This document shows positions 26,497 through 35,327 of a stretch of 64,000 nucleotides of DNA, in pieces. How positions within the stretch are numbered: the stretch's first letter is position 1; every line of letters begins with the position of its first letter. Origin of the DNA: Betaproteobacteria bacterium (GTDB lineage Bacteria > Pseudomonadota > Gammaproteobacteria > Burkholderiales > Rhodocyclaceae); NCBI GenBank assembly GCA_016720065.1, contig JADJXY010000002.1:1067001-1131000 (forward strand). The letters run 5' to 3'. The notes under the pieces are model-generated. The model was not told the origin of the DNA, did no database searches, and was given only the letters and a program-made list of their open reading frames with translations. The translations under genes and the position numbers were made by a program.

Positions 26497-27306
26497 ATGC
26501 CGGTCGACCACTACGAAAACTTCCCCGTCGCCTCATTTCTCGTGCCTCTGGCGCTGCGCAAGCCTATCGAGGTGATCTACCGTTTCGCCCGCAGCGCCGA
26601 CGACATCGCCGACGAGGGCGAGGCCTCCGACGCCGCCCGCCTGGCCGGCCTCGCCGCCTACCAGGCCGAACTGGACCGCATCGCGGCGGGGCTACGGCCC
26701 ACCACGCCCCTTTTCGAGGAGGTGGCCGCCATCGTGGAAGCCCACCGACTGCCGCTGCAGCTCTTCCGCGACCTGCTGGACGCCTTTGCCCAGGACGTGG
26801 TGAAGAAGCGCTACGCCGACTTTCCGGAACTGCTCGATTACTGCCGCCGCTCGGCCAACCCGGTGGGCCGGCTGGTGCTGCATCTGTTCGGACGCATCGA
26901 GCCGGAGCATCTGGAGCAGTCCGATTGCATCTGTACGGCGCTCCAGCTCATCAACTTCTGGCAGGACGTGGCGGTGGATTGGGACAAGGGCCGGGTCTAT
27001 CTGCCCCAGGAGGACTTGCGCCGCTTCGGCGTCGCCGAGGCTCAGATCGCCGCCGGCGCGTGCGCGGGCACCCTGGCCGCCCTGCTCGAATTCCAGATCG
27101 AGCGCAGCCGCGCCCTGCTGCTGCGCGGCGCGCCCCTGGTGCGCGCCCTGCCGGGCCGCCTGGGTTGGGAAATCCGTCTCACCGTCCAGGGCGGCCTGCG
27201 CATCCTGGAACGCCTCGCCCGGGTGCGCGGCGACGCCTGGCGCCACCGCCCCACCCTCGGACCTTCGGACTGGCTGGTCATGGCCGGCCGCTCCCTTACA
27301 ATGTGA
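26497..27306 (+). CDS. hpnC: HpnC, hydroxysqualene synthase
   Basis: 269 residues of the squalene/phytoene synthase family. With HpnD and HpnE it makes squalene from farnesyl diphosphate: HpnD forms presqualene diphosphate, HpnC converts it to hydroxysqualene, HpnE reduces that to squalene. Seen here are FARSADDIADEGEA (first Asp-rich motif) and LINFWQDVAVDWDKGRVYLP (second). The two-nt gap to hpnD makes an operon. Squalene feeds hopanoid synthesis; the cyclase gene shc is not in the window. Confidence 0.92.
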   Translation: MPVDHYENFPVASFLVPLALRKPIEVIYRFARSADDIADEGEASDAARLAGLAAYQAELDRIAAGLRPTTPLFEEVAAIVEAHRLPLQLFRDLLDAFAQDVVKKRYADFPELLDYCRRSANPVGRLVLHLFGRIEPEHLEQSDCICTALQLINFWQDVAVDWDKGRVYLPQEDLRRFGVAEAQIAAGACAGTLAALLEFQIERSRALLLRGAPLVRALPGRLGWEIRLTVQGGLRILERLARVRGDAWRHRPTLGPSDWLVMAGRSLTM

Positions 27307-27308
27307 CC

Positions 27309-28142
27309 ATGGATTTCCACCGCTATTGCCAGGAGAAGTGCGCCGCCAGCGGCTCCTCCTTCTATTACAGCTTCCTGTTCCTTCCCGCCGAGCGCCGCCG
27401 CGCCATCATGGCCCTCTACGCCTTCTGCCGCGAAGTGGACGACGTGGTGGATGAATGCCATGACCCGGCCATCGCCGCCACCAAGCTCGTCTGGTGGCGC
27501 CAGGAAGTGGGGCGCGTCGCCGAGGGCAAGGCCCAGCACCCGGTGGGTCTGGCCTTGCAGGACGTGGGGCGCAGCTTCAGCCTGCCGACGGAGCAATTGC
27601 TCGAAATCATCGACGGCATGGAAATGGACCTCACCCAATCCCGCTACCTGGATTTCAAGGGCCTTTCCCTCTACTGCTACCGCGTCGCCAGCGTGGTCGG
27701 CCTGCTGGCCGCCGAAATCTTCGGCTATCGCGACCGCCAGACCCTCAAGTACGCCCACGATCTGGGCATGGCCTTCCAGCTCACCAACATCGTGCGCGAC
27801 ATCGGCGAAGACGCCCGCCGGGGACGCATCTACATCCCCATGGACGAGTTGAAGCAATTCAACGTCCCGGCGGCGGACATCCTCAATTCCCGCTACTCGG
27901 ACAACTTCTCCGCCCTCATGGCCTTCCAGGTCGAGCGCGCCCAGCGTTACTACGAGCAGGCCTTCGCCCAATTGCCTGCCACCGACCGCAAGGCGCAGCG
28001 GCCGGGCCTGGTCATGGCCGCCATCTACCGCACGCTGCTCGCCGAAATCACCGCCGAGAACTATCAGGTGCTGCACCAGCGCATCGCCCTGACCCCGGTG
28101 CGCAAGCTCTGGATCGCCTGGAAGACCTGGATCTTCGCGTGA
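27309..28142 (+). CDS. hpnD: HpnD, presqualene diphosphate synthase
   Basis: 277 residues. Both prenyl-diphosphate-binding motifs are present: YAFCREVDDVVDE and QLTNIVRDIGEDARRGRIYIP, together with the N-terminal SGSSFYYSFLFLPAERRRAIMALYAF that is characteristic of HpnD rather than HpnC. It condenses two farnesyl diphosphates to presqualene diphosphate. It begins two nt after the hpnC stop. A 160-bp repeat lies between it and hpnE, so hpnE may be less tightly co-expressed than in related genomes. Confidence 0.93.
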   Translation: MDFHRYCQEKCAASGSSFYYSFLFLPAERRRAIMALYAFCREVDDVVDECHDPAIAATKLVWWRQEVGRVAEGKAQHPVGLALQDVGRSFSLPTEQLLEIIDGMEMDLTQSRYLDFKGLSLYCYRVASVVGLLAAEIFGYRDRQTLKYAHDLGMAFQLTNIVRDIGEDARRGRIYIPMDELKQFNVPAADILNSRYSDNFSALMAFQVERAQRYYEQAFAQLPATDRKAQRPGLVMAAIYRTLLAEITAENYQVLHQRIALTPVRKLWIAWKTWIFA

Positions 28143-28312
28143 GGAACGCGCAGCACGCCCAAGGCACTGCCGGGGTCCCTTCAAACCGGTCCGGAACGCT
28201 GGCGCAGGCGGGAGGATCGGGGTGGGAACGGGGTTCTGCTCAATGACCCACACCCACCCGCCCGCACCGCGCCCCCAGGTCCGCACGCGGACACGAGCCC
28301 CAAGCCCGCGCC
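28143..28312. other. Gene-free gap between hpnD and the repeat
   Basis: GC-rich sequence with one short palindrome (GTCCGCACGCGGAC, about 28279). No gene, promoter or terminator was recognised. Together with the following repeat it makes a gap of over 300 bp inside what is normally a contiguous hpnCDE operon. Confidence 0.5.
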
Positions 28313-28471
28313 GAGCCTGTGAAATTTTTGGGCGCGCCCGAGCGGCGTGCCCAGGGGGGCACGATCAAGGCGCAATGCACAGCCATAGCTCGGACTATGG
28401 CGAGCACTGGCAACGCCGAGCGGGCGCAGTTGGGCATGACGAGCGGGGGTGAATGAAATTTTCACAGGCTC
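28313..28471. repeat. Type B palindromic element, copy B1, against hpnE start
   Basis: Ends are GAGCCTGTGAAATTTTT and AAATTTTCACAGGCTC (inverted). The interior has the hairpin CACAGCCATAGC...GACTATGGCGAGCA and nested arms, so the whole unit can fold back. It is about 159 bp and alignable with 48305-48463 along its length. Its right end lies four nt before the TTG of hpnE and contains an in-frame ATG (28449) that can extend HpnE. Confidence 0.88.
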
Positions 28472-28475
28472 TCAG

Positions 28476-29717
28476 TTGAGGGTCGCCGTCGTCGGCGCCG
28501 GCTGGGCGGGGCTTGCCGCCGCCGTGGATCTCGTCACTGCCGGCGCCTCCGTCACCCTCTTCGAAGCCGGGCGCCAGCCCGGTGGCCGCGCCCGCCGCGC
28601 CGCCACCCGCGACGGCCCGCCCCTGGACAATGGACAACACCTCTTCCTGGGCGCCTACCGCGAATGCCTCGCCCTGATGCGCCGGGTGGGGGCCGAACCC
28701 GAAGTCCTCTTCGACCGGCGCCCCTTGCGGGTCAGCGACAACGCGGGCTTTTCCCTCGCCCTTCCCCGCCTGCCGGCGCCCCTCAACCTCGCCTGGGGAC
28801 TCCTCGCCGCCCGGGGCGTCACGGCCCGGGAGAAACTGGCCACCGCCCTGTGGATGCAGGGCCTGAAGGCGCGCCAGTTCGTTCTCGCCGCCGACACCAC
28901 CGTGGCGGATTGGCTGGACGCCGCCGGGCAGACCGGCGTCCTGCGCCGCCGCCTTTGGGAGCCGCTCTGTCTCGCCGCCCTGAACACCCCGGCCGAACGG
29001 GCCTCGGCCCAGGTTTTCGCCCATGTCCTGCGCGACAGTCTGGGCAGCCCACGGCGCGCCGACACCGACCTGCTCCTGCCCCGGGTTCCTCTCAGCGCGG
29101 TGTTCCCGGACCCGGCCGTCGCCTGGCTGGCGGCCCGGGGCGCCGAACTGCGCTTCGGACGGCGGGTGCGTGTTCTCGAGCCGGACGACGACCAGGTGCG
29201 CGTCGACGGGGAAGCCTTTGCCGGCGCCGTCGTCGCCGTCGCCCCGCAGCACCTGGCGGCCCTGCTGCCGCCGGCATCCCCACTGCCGGCCCTGGCCTTC
29301 GAACCCATCGCCACGGTCTATCTCGGCTACGACCCCGCCGTCGCCCTGCCTTTTCCCCTCATGGCCCTGGCCGGCGGCATCGGTCAGTGGGTGGTGGATC
29401 GCGGGAACGGCGTCCTGGCAGCTATCCTGAGCGGCCACGGTCCCTGGGAAGATTTGCCCGACGCCGATCTGGCTGCCGAGATGCACCGCGAAATCGGCCT
29501 TCCCGAACCGCCGGCCTGGCACCGCACCCTGCGCGAACAACGCGCCACCTTCTCCTGCCGCCCGGGGCTCGCCCGGCTGCCTTGCCTCACCGCCCATCGC
29601 TCCGTCGTCCTGGCCGGAGACCACACCTGGGCCGAGTATCCTGCCACCCTGGAGGGCGCCGTACGCAGCGGGCGGGGAGCGGCGGCGGCCTTGGACCATG
29701 CGCTTCGTGCCGCATGA
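28476..29717 (+). CDS. hpnE: HpnE, hydroxysqualene dehydroxylase
   Basis: 413 residues from the TTG at 28476, or 422 from the in-frame ATG at 28449 that lies inside the repeat. The FAD-binding motif VAVVGAGWAGLAAAVDL begins two residues after the TTG, which is where this family normally starts. The rest matches amine-oxidase-like HpnE (GGRARRA, DNGQHLFLGAY, C-terminal VVLAGDHTWAEYPATLEGAVRSG). It reduces hydroxysqualene to squalene. The weak start and the repeat directly upstream suggest that the native leader was lost and that translation may now begin in the repeat with the sequence MNEIFTGSQ. Confidence 0.9.
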   Translation: MRVAVVGAGWAGLAAAVDLVTAGASVTLFEAGRQPGGRARRAATRDGPPLDNGQHLFLGAYRECLALMRRVGAEPEVLFDRRPLRVSDNAGFSLALPRLPAPLNLAWGLLAARGVTAREKLATALWMQGLKARQFVLAADTTVADWLDAAGQTGVLRRRLWEPLCLAALNTPAERASAQVFAHVLRDSLGSPRRADTDLLLPRVPLSAVFPDPAVAWLAARGAELRFGRRVRVLEPDDDQVRVDGEAFAGAVVAVAPQHLAALLPPASPLPALAFEPIATVYLGYDPAVALPFPLMALAGGIGQWVVDRGNGVLAAILSGHGPWEDLPDADLAAEMHREIGLPEPPAWHRTLREQRATFSCRPGLARLPCLTAHRSVVLAGDHTWAEYPATLEGAVRSGRGAAAALDHALRAA

Positions 29718-29749
29718 GATGGCCACAAGCCATGACCCTTTCCCCCTGC

Positions 29750-29774
29750 CCCTCACCCGCGACGCGGGAGAGGG
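29750..29774. repeat. Short intergenic palindrome after hpnE
   Basis: CCCTC-A-CCCGC-GAC-GCGGG-A-GAGGG forms an interrupted stem of ten pairs. No T-run follows, so it is not a standard terminator. Similar palindromes are common between genes in high-GC proteobacteria. Confidence 0.5.
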
Positions 29775-29867
29775 AGTATTGGCGCAGCGCTGGAGGTGGC
29801 GCAGGGCAGCCCCGATCCGGGCGAATCGGATAACATATCGCCCCAGGCCCTTGCCCCGGAGTTCCGC

Positions 29868-30659
29868 TTGAAAGCCCTCCTTTCCTTCCTCTTTGCCGCT
29901 TGCGCCCTGGCCAACCCTGCCTCGGGCGGCGAAGTCTTCGCCACCGTCGATGCCCTGCACGGCGAAGCCCATGTCATCGACGCCGCCGGCGCCACCACGG
30001 CGCTCACCGTCGGCAGCACGGTGTACGAAGGGCAGACGGTGGTCACCCGCGCCCAGTCGGAACTTCACCTGGCCACCGCCGACGAGGGCTTCCTCGCCCT
30101 GCGTCCCAATACCACCCTCAAGGTGGACGCCTACCGTGCCGGCAAGGGAGACGACGATCGCATGCACCTCTCTCTGGTATCCGGTGCCCTGCGGTCCATC
30201 ACCGGCTGGCTGGCCAAGTTCCGCCGTGACGCCTACCGTCTCAGGACGCCCACGGCCACCATAGGCATCCGCGGCACCGACCACGAAGTCCTTGAACTGG
30301 ACACGGCTTCAGGCAGCCACGAGGCCGGCGTCTATAACCGGGTATACGAAGGCGCCACGGTGATTCTCTCGGACCACGGCGAGATCGAGGTCGAAGCCGG
30401 CCGGGTCGGCTTCCTGCCGCGGGATCGGCGGGCAGCGGGCCGCCTTCTGCAGGAGATTCCCGACCTCTTCCAGGACCGCCCGCTCAAGATCGAGCAGCGC
30501 ATCGCCCAGCGCAAGGAAGCCCTGGCCGACGCCATGGAGCGGGTGCGGGAAAAGCGCGCCCGGGCCCGGGATGCCGCCGGGGACGACGACAACGCCCGCG
30601 ACGGGCGGCCCCGCGTGAATCACCGCATGATCCGCAAATTCAAGCACCGCAACGACTGA
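29868..30659 (+). CDS. Secreted FecR-domain protein
   Basis: 263 residues from the TTG at 29868, which has a GGAG site and gives a clean signal peptide (KALLSFLFAACALANPASGG). A FecR-type domain follows: VDALHGEAHVIDAAGATTALTVGSTVYEGQTVVTRAQSELHLATADEGFLALRPNTTLKVDAY, then RLRTPTATIGIRGTDHEV. The C-terminus is a charged helix rich in Arg/Lys. Unlike signal-transducing FecR there is no cytoplasmic anti-sigma part and no sigma factor next door; this is the periplasmic FecR-only type, whose ligand is unknown. The next gene starts five nt downstream and encodes a beta-barrel-like protein. Confidence 0.8.
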   Translation: MKALLSFLFAACALANPASGGEVFATVDALHGEAHVIDAAGATTALTVGSTVYEGQTVVTRAQSELHLATADEGFLALRPNTTLKVDAYRAGKGDDDRMHLSLVSGALRSITGWLAKFRRDAYRLRTPTATIGIRGTDHEVLELDTASGSHEAGVYNRVYEGATVILSDHGEIEVEAGRVGFLPRDRRAAGRLLQEIPDLFQDRPLKIEQRIAQRKEALADAMERVREKRARARDAAGDDDNARDGRPRVNHRMIRKFKHRND

Positions 30660-30664
30660 AACCC

Positions 30665-31561
30665 ATGCACGCCTCCCTTTCCTCCCGCTGGGCGCCCCTC
30701 GTCGCCCTGGCCCTGCTCGCTGGCGCCGCCCGCGCCGAAATCAGCACCGAAGCACGACTCGGTACCGGACCCGAGCGTTACCGTTCCTACCAGTTGGGGG
30801 CCTCGGCCGATCTGCCGCTGCTCCCGGTCAATATCGACGTCAAGCGCTTCGTCGCCTACAGCCAGGGGACGCAGATCGCCGACGAGAAGTCCGCCGGTCT
30901 CAACTGGACCCCCACGGACTGGCTCCTGGCCAGCGCGCACCATCGCGACACCCAGGGCGACATTCTCAACACCCGTGGCGAGGATTACGCCCTTTCGGTC
31001 AACATCGCCCCTCTGTGGAAGGGCACCCTCGGCACCCATATCGATCTGGGTTACGGCACCCTGGACTACCGGGCCGCCATCGGCCGCCCCCTGGTGCGCC
31101 GCGCCCTCAACCGGCGCCTGCCGCAACTGGACCGGGAAAGCGTGGGCATCGCCCAGGATCTGGGCGAAACCTGGGGCCTGTCCTTCAACGTCGAGCGCTA
31201 CCGCTACGACAAGGATCCGGTGGACGTCGCCCGCGGCATCCTGCGCCGGGTGCGCCGCCCCAACAATACGGTCTTCGAACTGGTCAGTTTTCCTGACCGC
31301 GCGGCCGGCCTGGGGCTGCACTGGCAACCCGACGAGCGCTGGTCGGTGGATCTCTCCCGCCAGCGCACCATCACCGTCCTGGACCAGAAGCAGGAAAGCA
31401 CCCGCCTCGACCTGAACTACCGCCCGATCAAGCGCTTCGAGATCGGCGCCTCCGCCACCCACTCCCGTTCGACAGCCTTGCTGCGGCCCAACGGAACGAC
31501 GGAAATCGAGGCGAACTCGGGCAACTACTACGAATTGGGCGGCCGCCTCTTCTTCGACTGA
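30665..31561 (+). CDS. Secreted beta-strand-rich protein, probable outer-membrane barrel
   Basis: 298 residues with a signal peptide (LVALALLAGAARA) and alternating strands typical of a barrel (YQLGASADLPLLPVNIDVKRFVAYSQG, GTLGTHIDLGYGTLDYRAA, RFEIGASATHSRSTALL), ending in NYYELGGRLFFD, a C-terminal aromatic strand as used for BAM recognition. No specific family is recognised. It is five nt from the FecR-domain gene, so the two are co-expressed and may form one envelope complex. Confidence 0.65.
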   Translation: MHASLSSRWAPLVALALLAGAARAEISTEARLGTGPERYRSYQLGASADLPLLPVNIDVKRFVAYSQGTQIADEKSAGLNWTPTDWLLASAHHRDTQGDILNTRGEDYALSVNIAPLWKGTLGTHIDLGYGTLDYRAAIGRPLVRRALNRRLPQLDRESVGIAQDLGETWGLSFNVERYRYDKDPVDVARGILRRVRRPNNTVFELVSFPDRAAGLGLHWQPDERWSVDLSRQRTITVLDQKQESTRLDLNYRPIKRFEIGASATHSRSTALLRPNGTTEIEANSGNYYELGGRLFFD

Positions 31562-31655
31562 CGGATACGCCCCCTCCTGCAGCGTCTAGCCAAGGGGTTC
31601 CGTTCGGCATAAAATGGGCCAAGAATACCAATCGTCATAACCAGGGAGTACAGCC

Positions 31656-32861
31656 ATGGCATCAAGCAAGCTCTGGGGGGCGCTATGCCTCCTTGCCACC
31701 GTCACCACCGGCACCTGGGGTGCCGACCCGGTGCGCATCGCCGTCACCGGCCCCTACAGCGGGCCGTCGGCCCCCATGGGCCAGTCCATGCTGGCGGGGG
31801 TGAAGCTCGCGGCGGATGAAATCAATCTGGGGGGCGGCCTGTTCGGACGCCCCCTCGAACTGGTCATCAAGGACGACAAGGGCGATCCCGAGACCGCCAA
31901 GCAGGTGTCCACCGAGGCGGTGCGCCAGGACAAAGTGGTCGCCGCCGTAGGCTTCATCAACACCGGCGTCGCCCTCGCCGCTCAGAAGATCTACCAGGAC
32001 GCCCGCGTCCCGGTCATCAACAACGTGGCCACCGGAGTGAAGGTCACCCGCCAGTTCATTGCGCCGGAGCACAAGGAAAACTATATCTTCCGCAATTCCG
32101 CCGCCGACGGCATCCAGGCCGCCGCCGTGGTGCGCGACGCGGTAGACAGGCGCAAGTTCCAGAAGCTCGCCATCTTCCACGATTCGACCCCCTACGGGGA
32201 GTTCGGCAAGGACCAGCTGATCGCCGAGCTGGCTCGCCACCAGATCAAGCCAGTCTTCGTCGGGCGCTTCGCCCCGGGGACGGCGGACATGAGCAGCCTC
32301 CTGAAGGAAGCCCGTGGCGCCGGCGCCCAGGCCCTGCTCACCTACGCCCTGGGGCCTGATCTCGCCGCCATCGCCAACGAGCGCGCTCGCCTGGCCTGGC
32401 CGGTACCCATGATCGGCAGCTGGACCCTGTCCCTGCCCAATTTCCTCGAAGCCGCCGGCAAGAACGCCGAGGGGGCCCGCATGCCCCAGACCTTCATCGA
32501 GGAAGCCAACAATTCCCGCCGCACCGGCTTCATTTCCGCCTACCACGCCGCCAACAAGACCAAGCGCATTCCCTCGGCCGTCTCCGCCGCCCAGGGCTAC
32601 GATTCGCTCTATCTGCTGGTTTCCGCCATGTTCCAGGCGGCGGACACCGACGGCGCCAAGGTGCGGGCCGCCCTGGAGAATCTGGCCAAGCCGGTGTACG
32701 GCGTGGTCACGGTGTACGACCGCCCCTTCACCGCAGACGACCACGAGGCCATTTCCGACAACATGGTCTTCATGGGCGAAGTGAAAAACGGCCGCATCGT
32801 CTACGCCTACTCGGACGAGGAACGCCGCAGCCTGGTGACCCAGAAGAAGGAACGCCGCTGA
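31656..32861 (+). CDS. Branched-chain amino acid ABC transporter substrate-binding protein (LivJ/LivK type)
   Basis: 401 residues: signal peptide (LWGALCLLATVTTGTWGAD), then a Leu/Ile/Val-binding-type periplasmic protein (VRIAVTGPYSGPSAPMGQSMLAGVKLAADEIN, LELVIKDDKGDPETAKQVSTE, FHDSTPYGEFGKDQL). It should capture an amino acid, amide or aromatic acid for an ABC importer. No liv permease or ATPase genes are adjacent, so it is an orphan that may serve a transporter elsewhere or a sensor. A TAAAAT (31610-31615) lies upstream as a possible -10, with no clear -35. Confidence 0.88.
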   Translation: MASSKLWGALCLLATVTTGTWGADPVRIAVTGPYSGPSAPMGQSMLAGVKLAADEINLGGGLFGRPLELVIKDDKGDPETAKQVSTEAVRQDKVVAAVGFINTGVALAAQKIYQDARVPVINNVATGVKVTRQFIAPEHKENYIFRNSAADGIQAAAVVRDAVDRRKFQKLAIFHDSTPYGEFGKDQLIAELARHQIKPVFVGRFAPGTADMSSLLKEARGAGAQALLTYALGPDLAAIANERARLAWPVPMIGSWTLSLPNFLEAAGKNAEGARMPQTFIEEANNSRRTGFISAYHAANKTKRIPSAVSAAQGYDSLYLLVSAMFQAADTDGAKVRAALENLAKPVYGVVTVYDRPFTADDHEAISDNMVFMGEVKNGRIVYAYSDEERRSLVTQKKERR

Positions 32862-32885
32862 TCGGCAGCGGGGCCCGGGCGGTCA

Positions 32886-32942
32886 GAGTCTGAGAATTCT
32901 TCCGGCGCGCCGCTCGGGGGCGCCAGAAATTTTCACCGGCTC
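32886..32942. repeat. Type B element, internally deleted copy B4
   Basis: Only 57 bp: left end GAGTCTGAGAATTCTTCCGG, right end GAAATTTTCACCGGCTC, without the central hairpin. It is flanked by TCA on both sides (32883-32885 and 32943-32945), a possible 3-bp target duplication. The right TCA is the stop codon (TGA on minus) of ybbA. Confidence 0.7.
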
Positions 32943-33599
32943 TCAGACAAGACGGCCGCCGGCCAGCCGCAGACGGCGGTCGCAGCGGGAGGCGATGGCC
33001 TCGTCGTGGGTGACCAGGATGAGGGTGGTGCCCTGGCGAGCGTTCAAGTCGAACATCAGATCGATGATCTGCGCGCCGGTGGCGGCGTCGAGATTGCCGG
33101 TGGGCTCGTCGGCCAGCACCAGGCGTGGCCCCGGGGCAAAGGCCCGGGCCAGGGCGACCCGCTGCTGCTCGCCGCCACTCAGGTGGCGTGGCGCGTGCCC
33201 TTCCCGCTCGGCCAACCCCACGCGAGCGAGCCATTCTCGGGCGATCGCCGTAGCCCCGGGTGTCCCGGCCAGTTCCAGGGGAACCATGACGTTCTCCAGG
33301 GCCGTCAGGGAGGGCAGGAGCTGGAAGGACTGGAAGACGAAGCCCAGGAGCCGACCCCGCAGCAGCGCCCGGGCGTCCTCGTCCAGGGCGCCCAGCTTGG
33401 TCCCGTCGAGGACGACGCTGCCGGCGCTGGGCAGGTCGAGGCCGGCCAGCAAGCCCAGCAGGGTCGACTTGCCGGAACCGGAGGCGCCGACCACGGCGAC
33501 GCTTTCGCCGGCCATGACGGTGAAGGAAATATCCTGCAAAATCGCGAGGGGCCGCCCCCCGCCATCCACCGTCCGGCCCAGGCCGGCCGCTTCCACCAT
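32943..33599 (-). CDS. ybbA: YbbA-like ABC transporter ATP-binding protein
   Basis: 218 residues from the ATG at 33599. It has Walker A GASGSGKST, signature LSGGEQQRVALARA, Walker B LVLADEPTGNLD and the switch His in LVTHDEA. It belongs to the LolD/MacB/YbbA group. E. coli has ybbA-ybbP divergent from tesA, and the same divergent tesA pairing occurs here, which decides the name. No YbbP permease follows: the gene ends at a decayed type B repeat and then the binding-protein gene on the other strand. The start at 33614 is possible but would overlap the tesA start codon. Confidence 0.85.
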   Translation of the reverse strand: MVEAAGLGRTVDGGGRPLAILQDISFTVMAGESVAVVGASGSGKSTLLGLLAGLDLPSAGSVVLDGTKLGALDEDARALLRGRLLGFVFQSFQLLPSLTALENVMVPLELAGTPGATAIAREWLARVGLAEREGHAPRHLSGGEQQRVALARAFAPGPRLVLADEPTGNLDAATGAQIIDLMFDLNARQGTTLILVTHDEAIASRCDRRLRLAGGRLV

Positions 33600-33612
33600 G
33601 ATCCGATCCACC

Positions 33613-34212
33613 ATGCGCCGCTTTCTGCTCCTGATGTCCTTGTTACTTTCCACCGCCGCTTCGGCCGCCGGGACCATCCTGGTCTTCGGCGATTCCCTCT
33701 CGGCCGGCTACGGCATCCGCGCCGACGCGGCCTGGCCGTCGCTCCTGGCTGGACGCCTGGGCGAAAAGCGCCTCGATTATAGCGTCGCCAACCTCAGCAT
33801 CTCGGGAGAAACCACGGCCGGCGGGCGCTCCCGCCTGGAAGCCGCCCTGGGCCGGCACCGCCCGGCGGTGGTCGTCATCGCCCTGGGGGCCAACGACGGC
33901 TTGCGCGGCCTTCCGGTCAGCGAGATGAAGGACAATCTCGCCGCCATGATCGACATGAGCCGCCGCACCGGCGCGCGCATCCTGCTCGTCGGCATGCGCA
34001 TGCCCCCCAACTACGGCGCCTACGCCCGGGAATTTCAGGCCGCCTACCGGGACGTGGCCTCCGCGGCGAAACTTCCCCTGGTGGAGTTCCTCCTCGCCGG
34101 CATCGCCGGCGACGCCCGCTGGTTCCAGGCCGACATGCTGCACCCCACGGCCGAGGCCCAGCCCCGCCTGCTGGACAACGTGTGGCCCGCCCTGGCCCCG
34201 CTGCTCAAATGA
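33613..34212 (+). CDS. tesA: TesA, periplasmic arylesterase / thioesterase I / lysophospholipase
   Basis: 199 residues. Signal peptide (RRFLLLMSLLLSTAASA) then the SGNH/GDSL hydrolase blocks: VFGDSLSAGYG (Ser28), Gly in GETTAGG, GANDGLRG and the Asp-His pair in DMLHPTAEAQ. It hydrolyses acyl thioesters and esters in the periplasm. Divergent from ybbA and overlapping mnmH by ATGA at the 3' end. Confidence 0.92.
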   Translation: MRRFLLLMSLLLSTAASAAGTILVFGDSLSAGYGIRADAAWPSLLAGRLGEKRLDYSVANLSISGETTAGGRSRLEAALGRHRPAVVVIALGANDGLRGLPVSEMKDNLAAMIDMSRRTGARILLVGMRMPPNYGAYAREFQAAYRDVASAAKLPLVEFLLAGIAGDARWFQADMLHPTAEAQPRLLDNVWPALAPLLK

Positions 34213-35306
34213 GTTCCCCGTCCGGCGGTCAGGCACGGGCAGGGCTTGCCACCCTTGCCGAAGTCCCGCATTGCGACGAAATCATCGACGTCCGTTCCCC
34301 CGCCGAGTATGCGGAAGATCACATCCCCGGCGCGGTGAACTGCCCCGTGCTGGACGACGCCCAGCGGGCCGAGGTCGGCACCCTGTACAAGCAGGTCTCG
34401 CCCTTCGCGGCGAAAAAACTGGGGGCAGCCCTCATCGCCCGCAATATCGGCGAGCATCTTCTCGCCCGCTTCCAGGATCGCCCCAAGCACTGGAAACCCC
34501 TGGTCTACTGCTGGCGCGGCGGCATGCGCAGCGGCGCCCTGGTGACCGTCCTGCGCTCGGTGGGCTGGAACGCCAGCCAGCTCGACGGGGGGTACAAGGG
34601 CTACCGCCGCGCCGTGATCGAACGCCTGGAAACCCTGCCACAATGCCTGACGTTCCGCGTCCTGTGCGGCCCCACCGGCAGCGCCAAGACCCGTACCCTG
34701 CAAGCCCTGGGCACCCTGGGCGAGCAGATTGTCGACCTGGAAGGTCTGGCCCGCCACAAGGGCTCGGTCCTCGGCGTCCTGCCAGGCCAGCCCCAACCCA
34801 ACCAGAAGTGGTTCGAAAGCGGCTTGCTCGCGGTTCTCGCTGCCCTGGACCCGGCACGCCCCGTCTATGTGGAAGCCGAGAGCCGCAAGATCGGCCGCCT
34901 GCAGGTTCCGGAAAGCCTGCTCCAGGCCATTCGCCGCGGAAGCTGCGTCTGCATCGAGGCCACGCCCGCCGCCCGGGTCGATTTCCTGCTGCGGGACTAC
35001 GATTACTTCACCCTCGATCCCGCCTGGCTCAAGAGCCGCCTGGCCGCGCTCCAGGGTGTGCAAAGCAACGAGACCCTGGCCCGCTGGGCCGGCCTGGCCG
35101 AAGGCGGCCACTGGCCTGCCCTGGTGGCCGCCCTGCTGGACGAACATTACGACCCCCTCTACCACCGCTCCCAGGGCGTCAACTTCGCGGGCTTTACCGA
35201 CCCGCAGCGCTTCCCGAGCGACGATCTTTCCGACGCGGGGATTGCCCGGCTGGCGGCGCAGATCGCTCGATCCGCGGCAACGCAGGAAGTCCCTTCCGCC
35301 GCCTGA
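34209..35306 (+). CDS. mnmH: tRNA 2-selenouridine synthase MnmH (SelU)
   Basis: 365 residues. The N-terminal rhodanese domain (IIDVRSPAEYAEDHIPGA) carries the catalytic Cys101 in LVYCWRGGMRSG and the C-terminal half a P-loop GPTGSAKT (about 154-161). MnmH geranylates and then selenates 2-thiouridine at the wobble base of tRNA for Lys, Glu and Gln, using selenophosphate. Its presence implies selenophosphate synthetase SelD elsewhere. It starts at an ATGA overlap with tesA, so the two are co-transcribed. Confidence 0.94.
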   Translation: MSSPSGGQARAGLATLAEVPHCDEIIDVRSPAEYAEDHIPGAVNCPVLDDAQRAEVGTLYKQVSPFAAKKLGAALIARNIGEHLLARFQDRPKHWKPLVYCWRGGMRSGALVTVLRSVGWNASQLDGGYKGYRRAVIERLETLPQCLTFRVLCGPTGSAKTRTLQALGTLGEQIVDLEGLARHKGSVLGVLPGQPQPNQKWFESGLLAVLAALDPARPVYVEAESRKIGRLQVPESLLQAIRRGSCVCIEATPAARVDFLLRDYDYFTLDPAWLKSRLAALQGVQSNETLARWAGLAEGGHWPALVAALLDEHYDPLYHRSQGVNFAGFTDPQRFPSDDLSDAGIARLAAQIARSAATQEVPSAA

Positions 35307-35327
35307 GCAGGGAGGGGCGCCCGTGCA

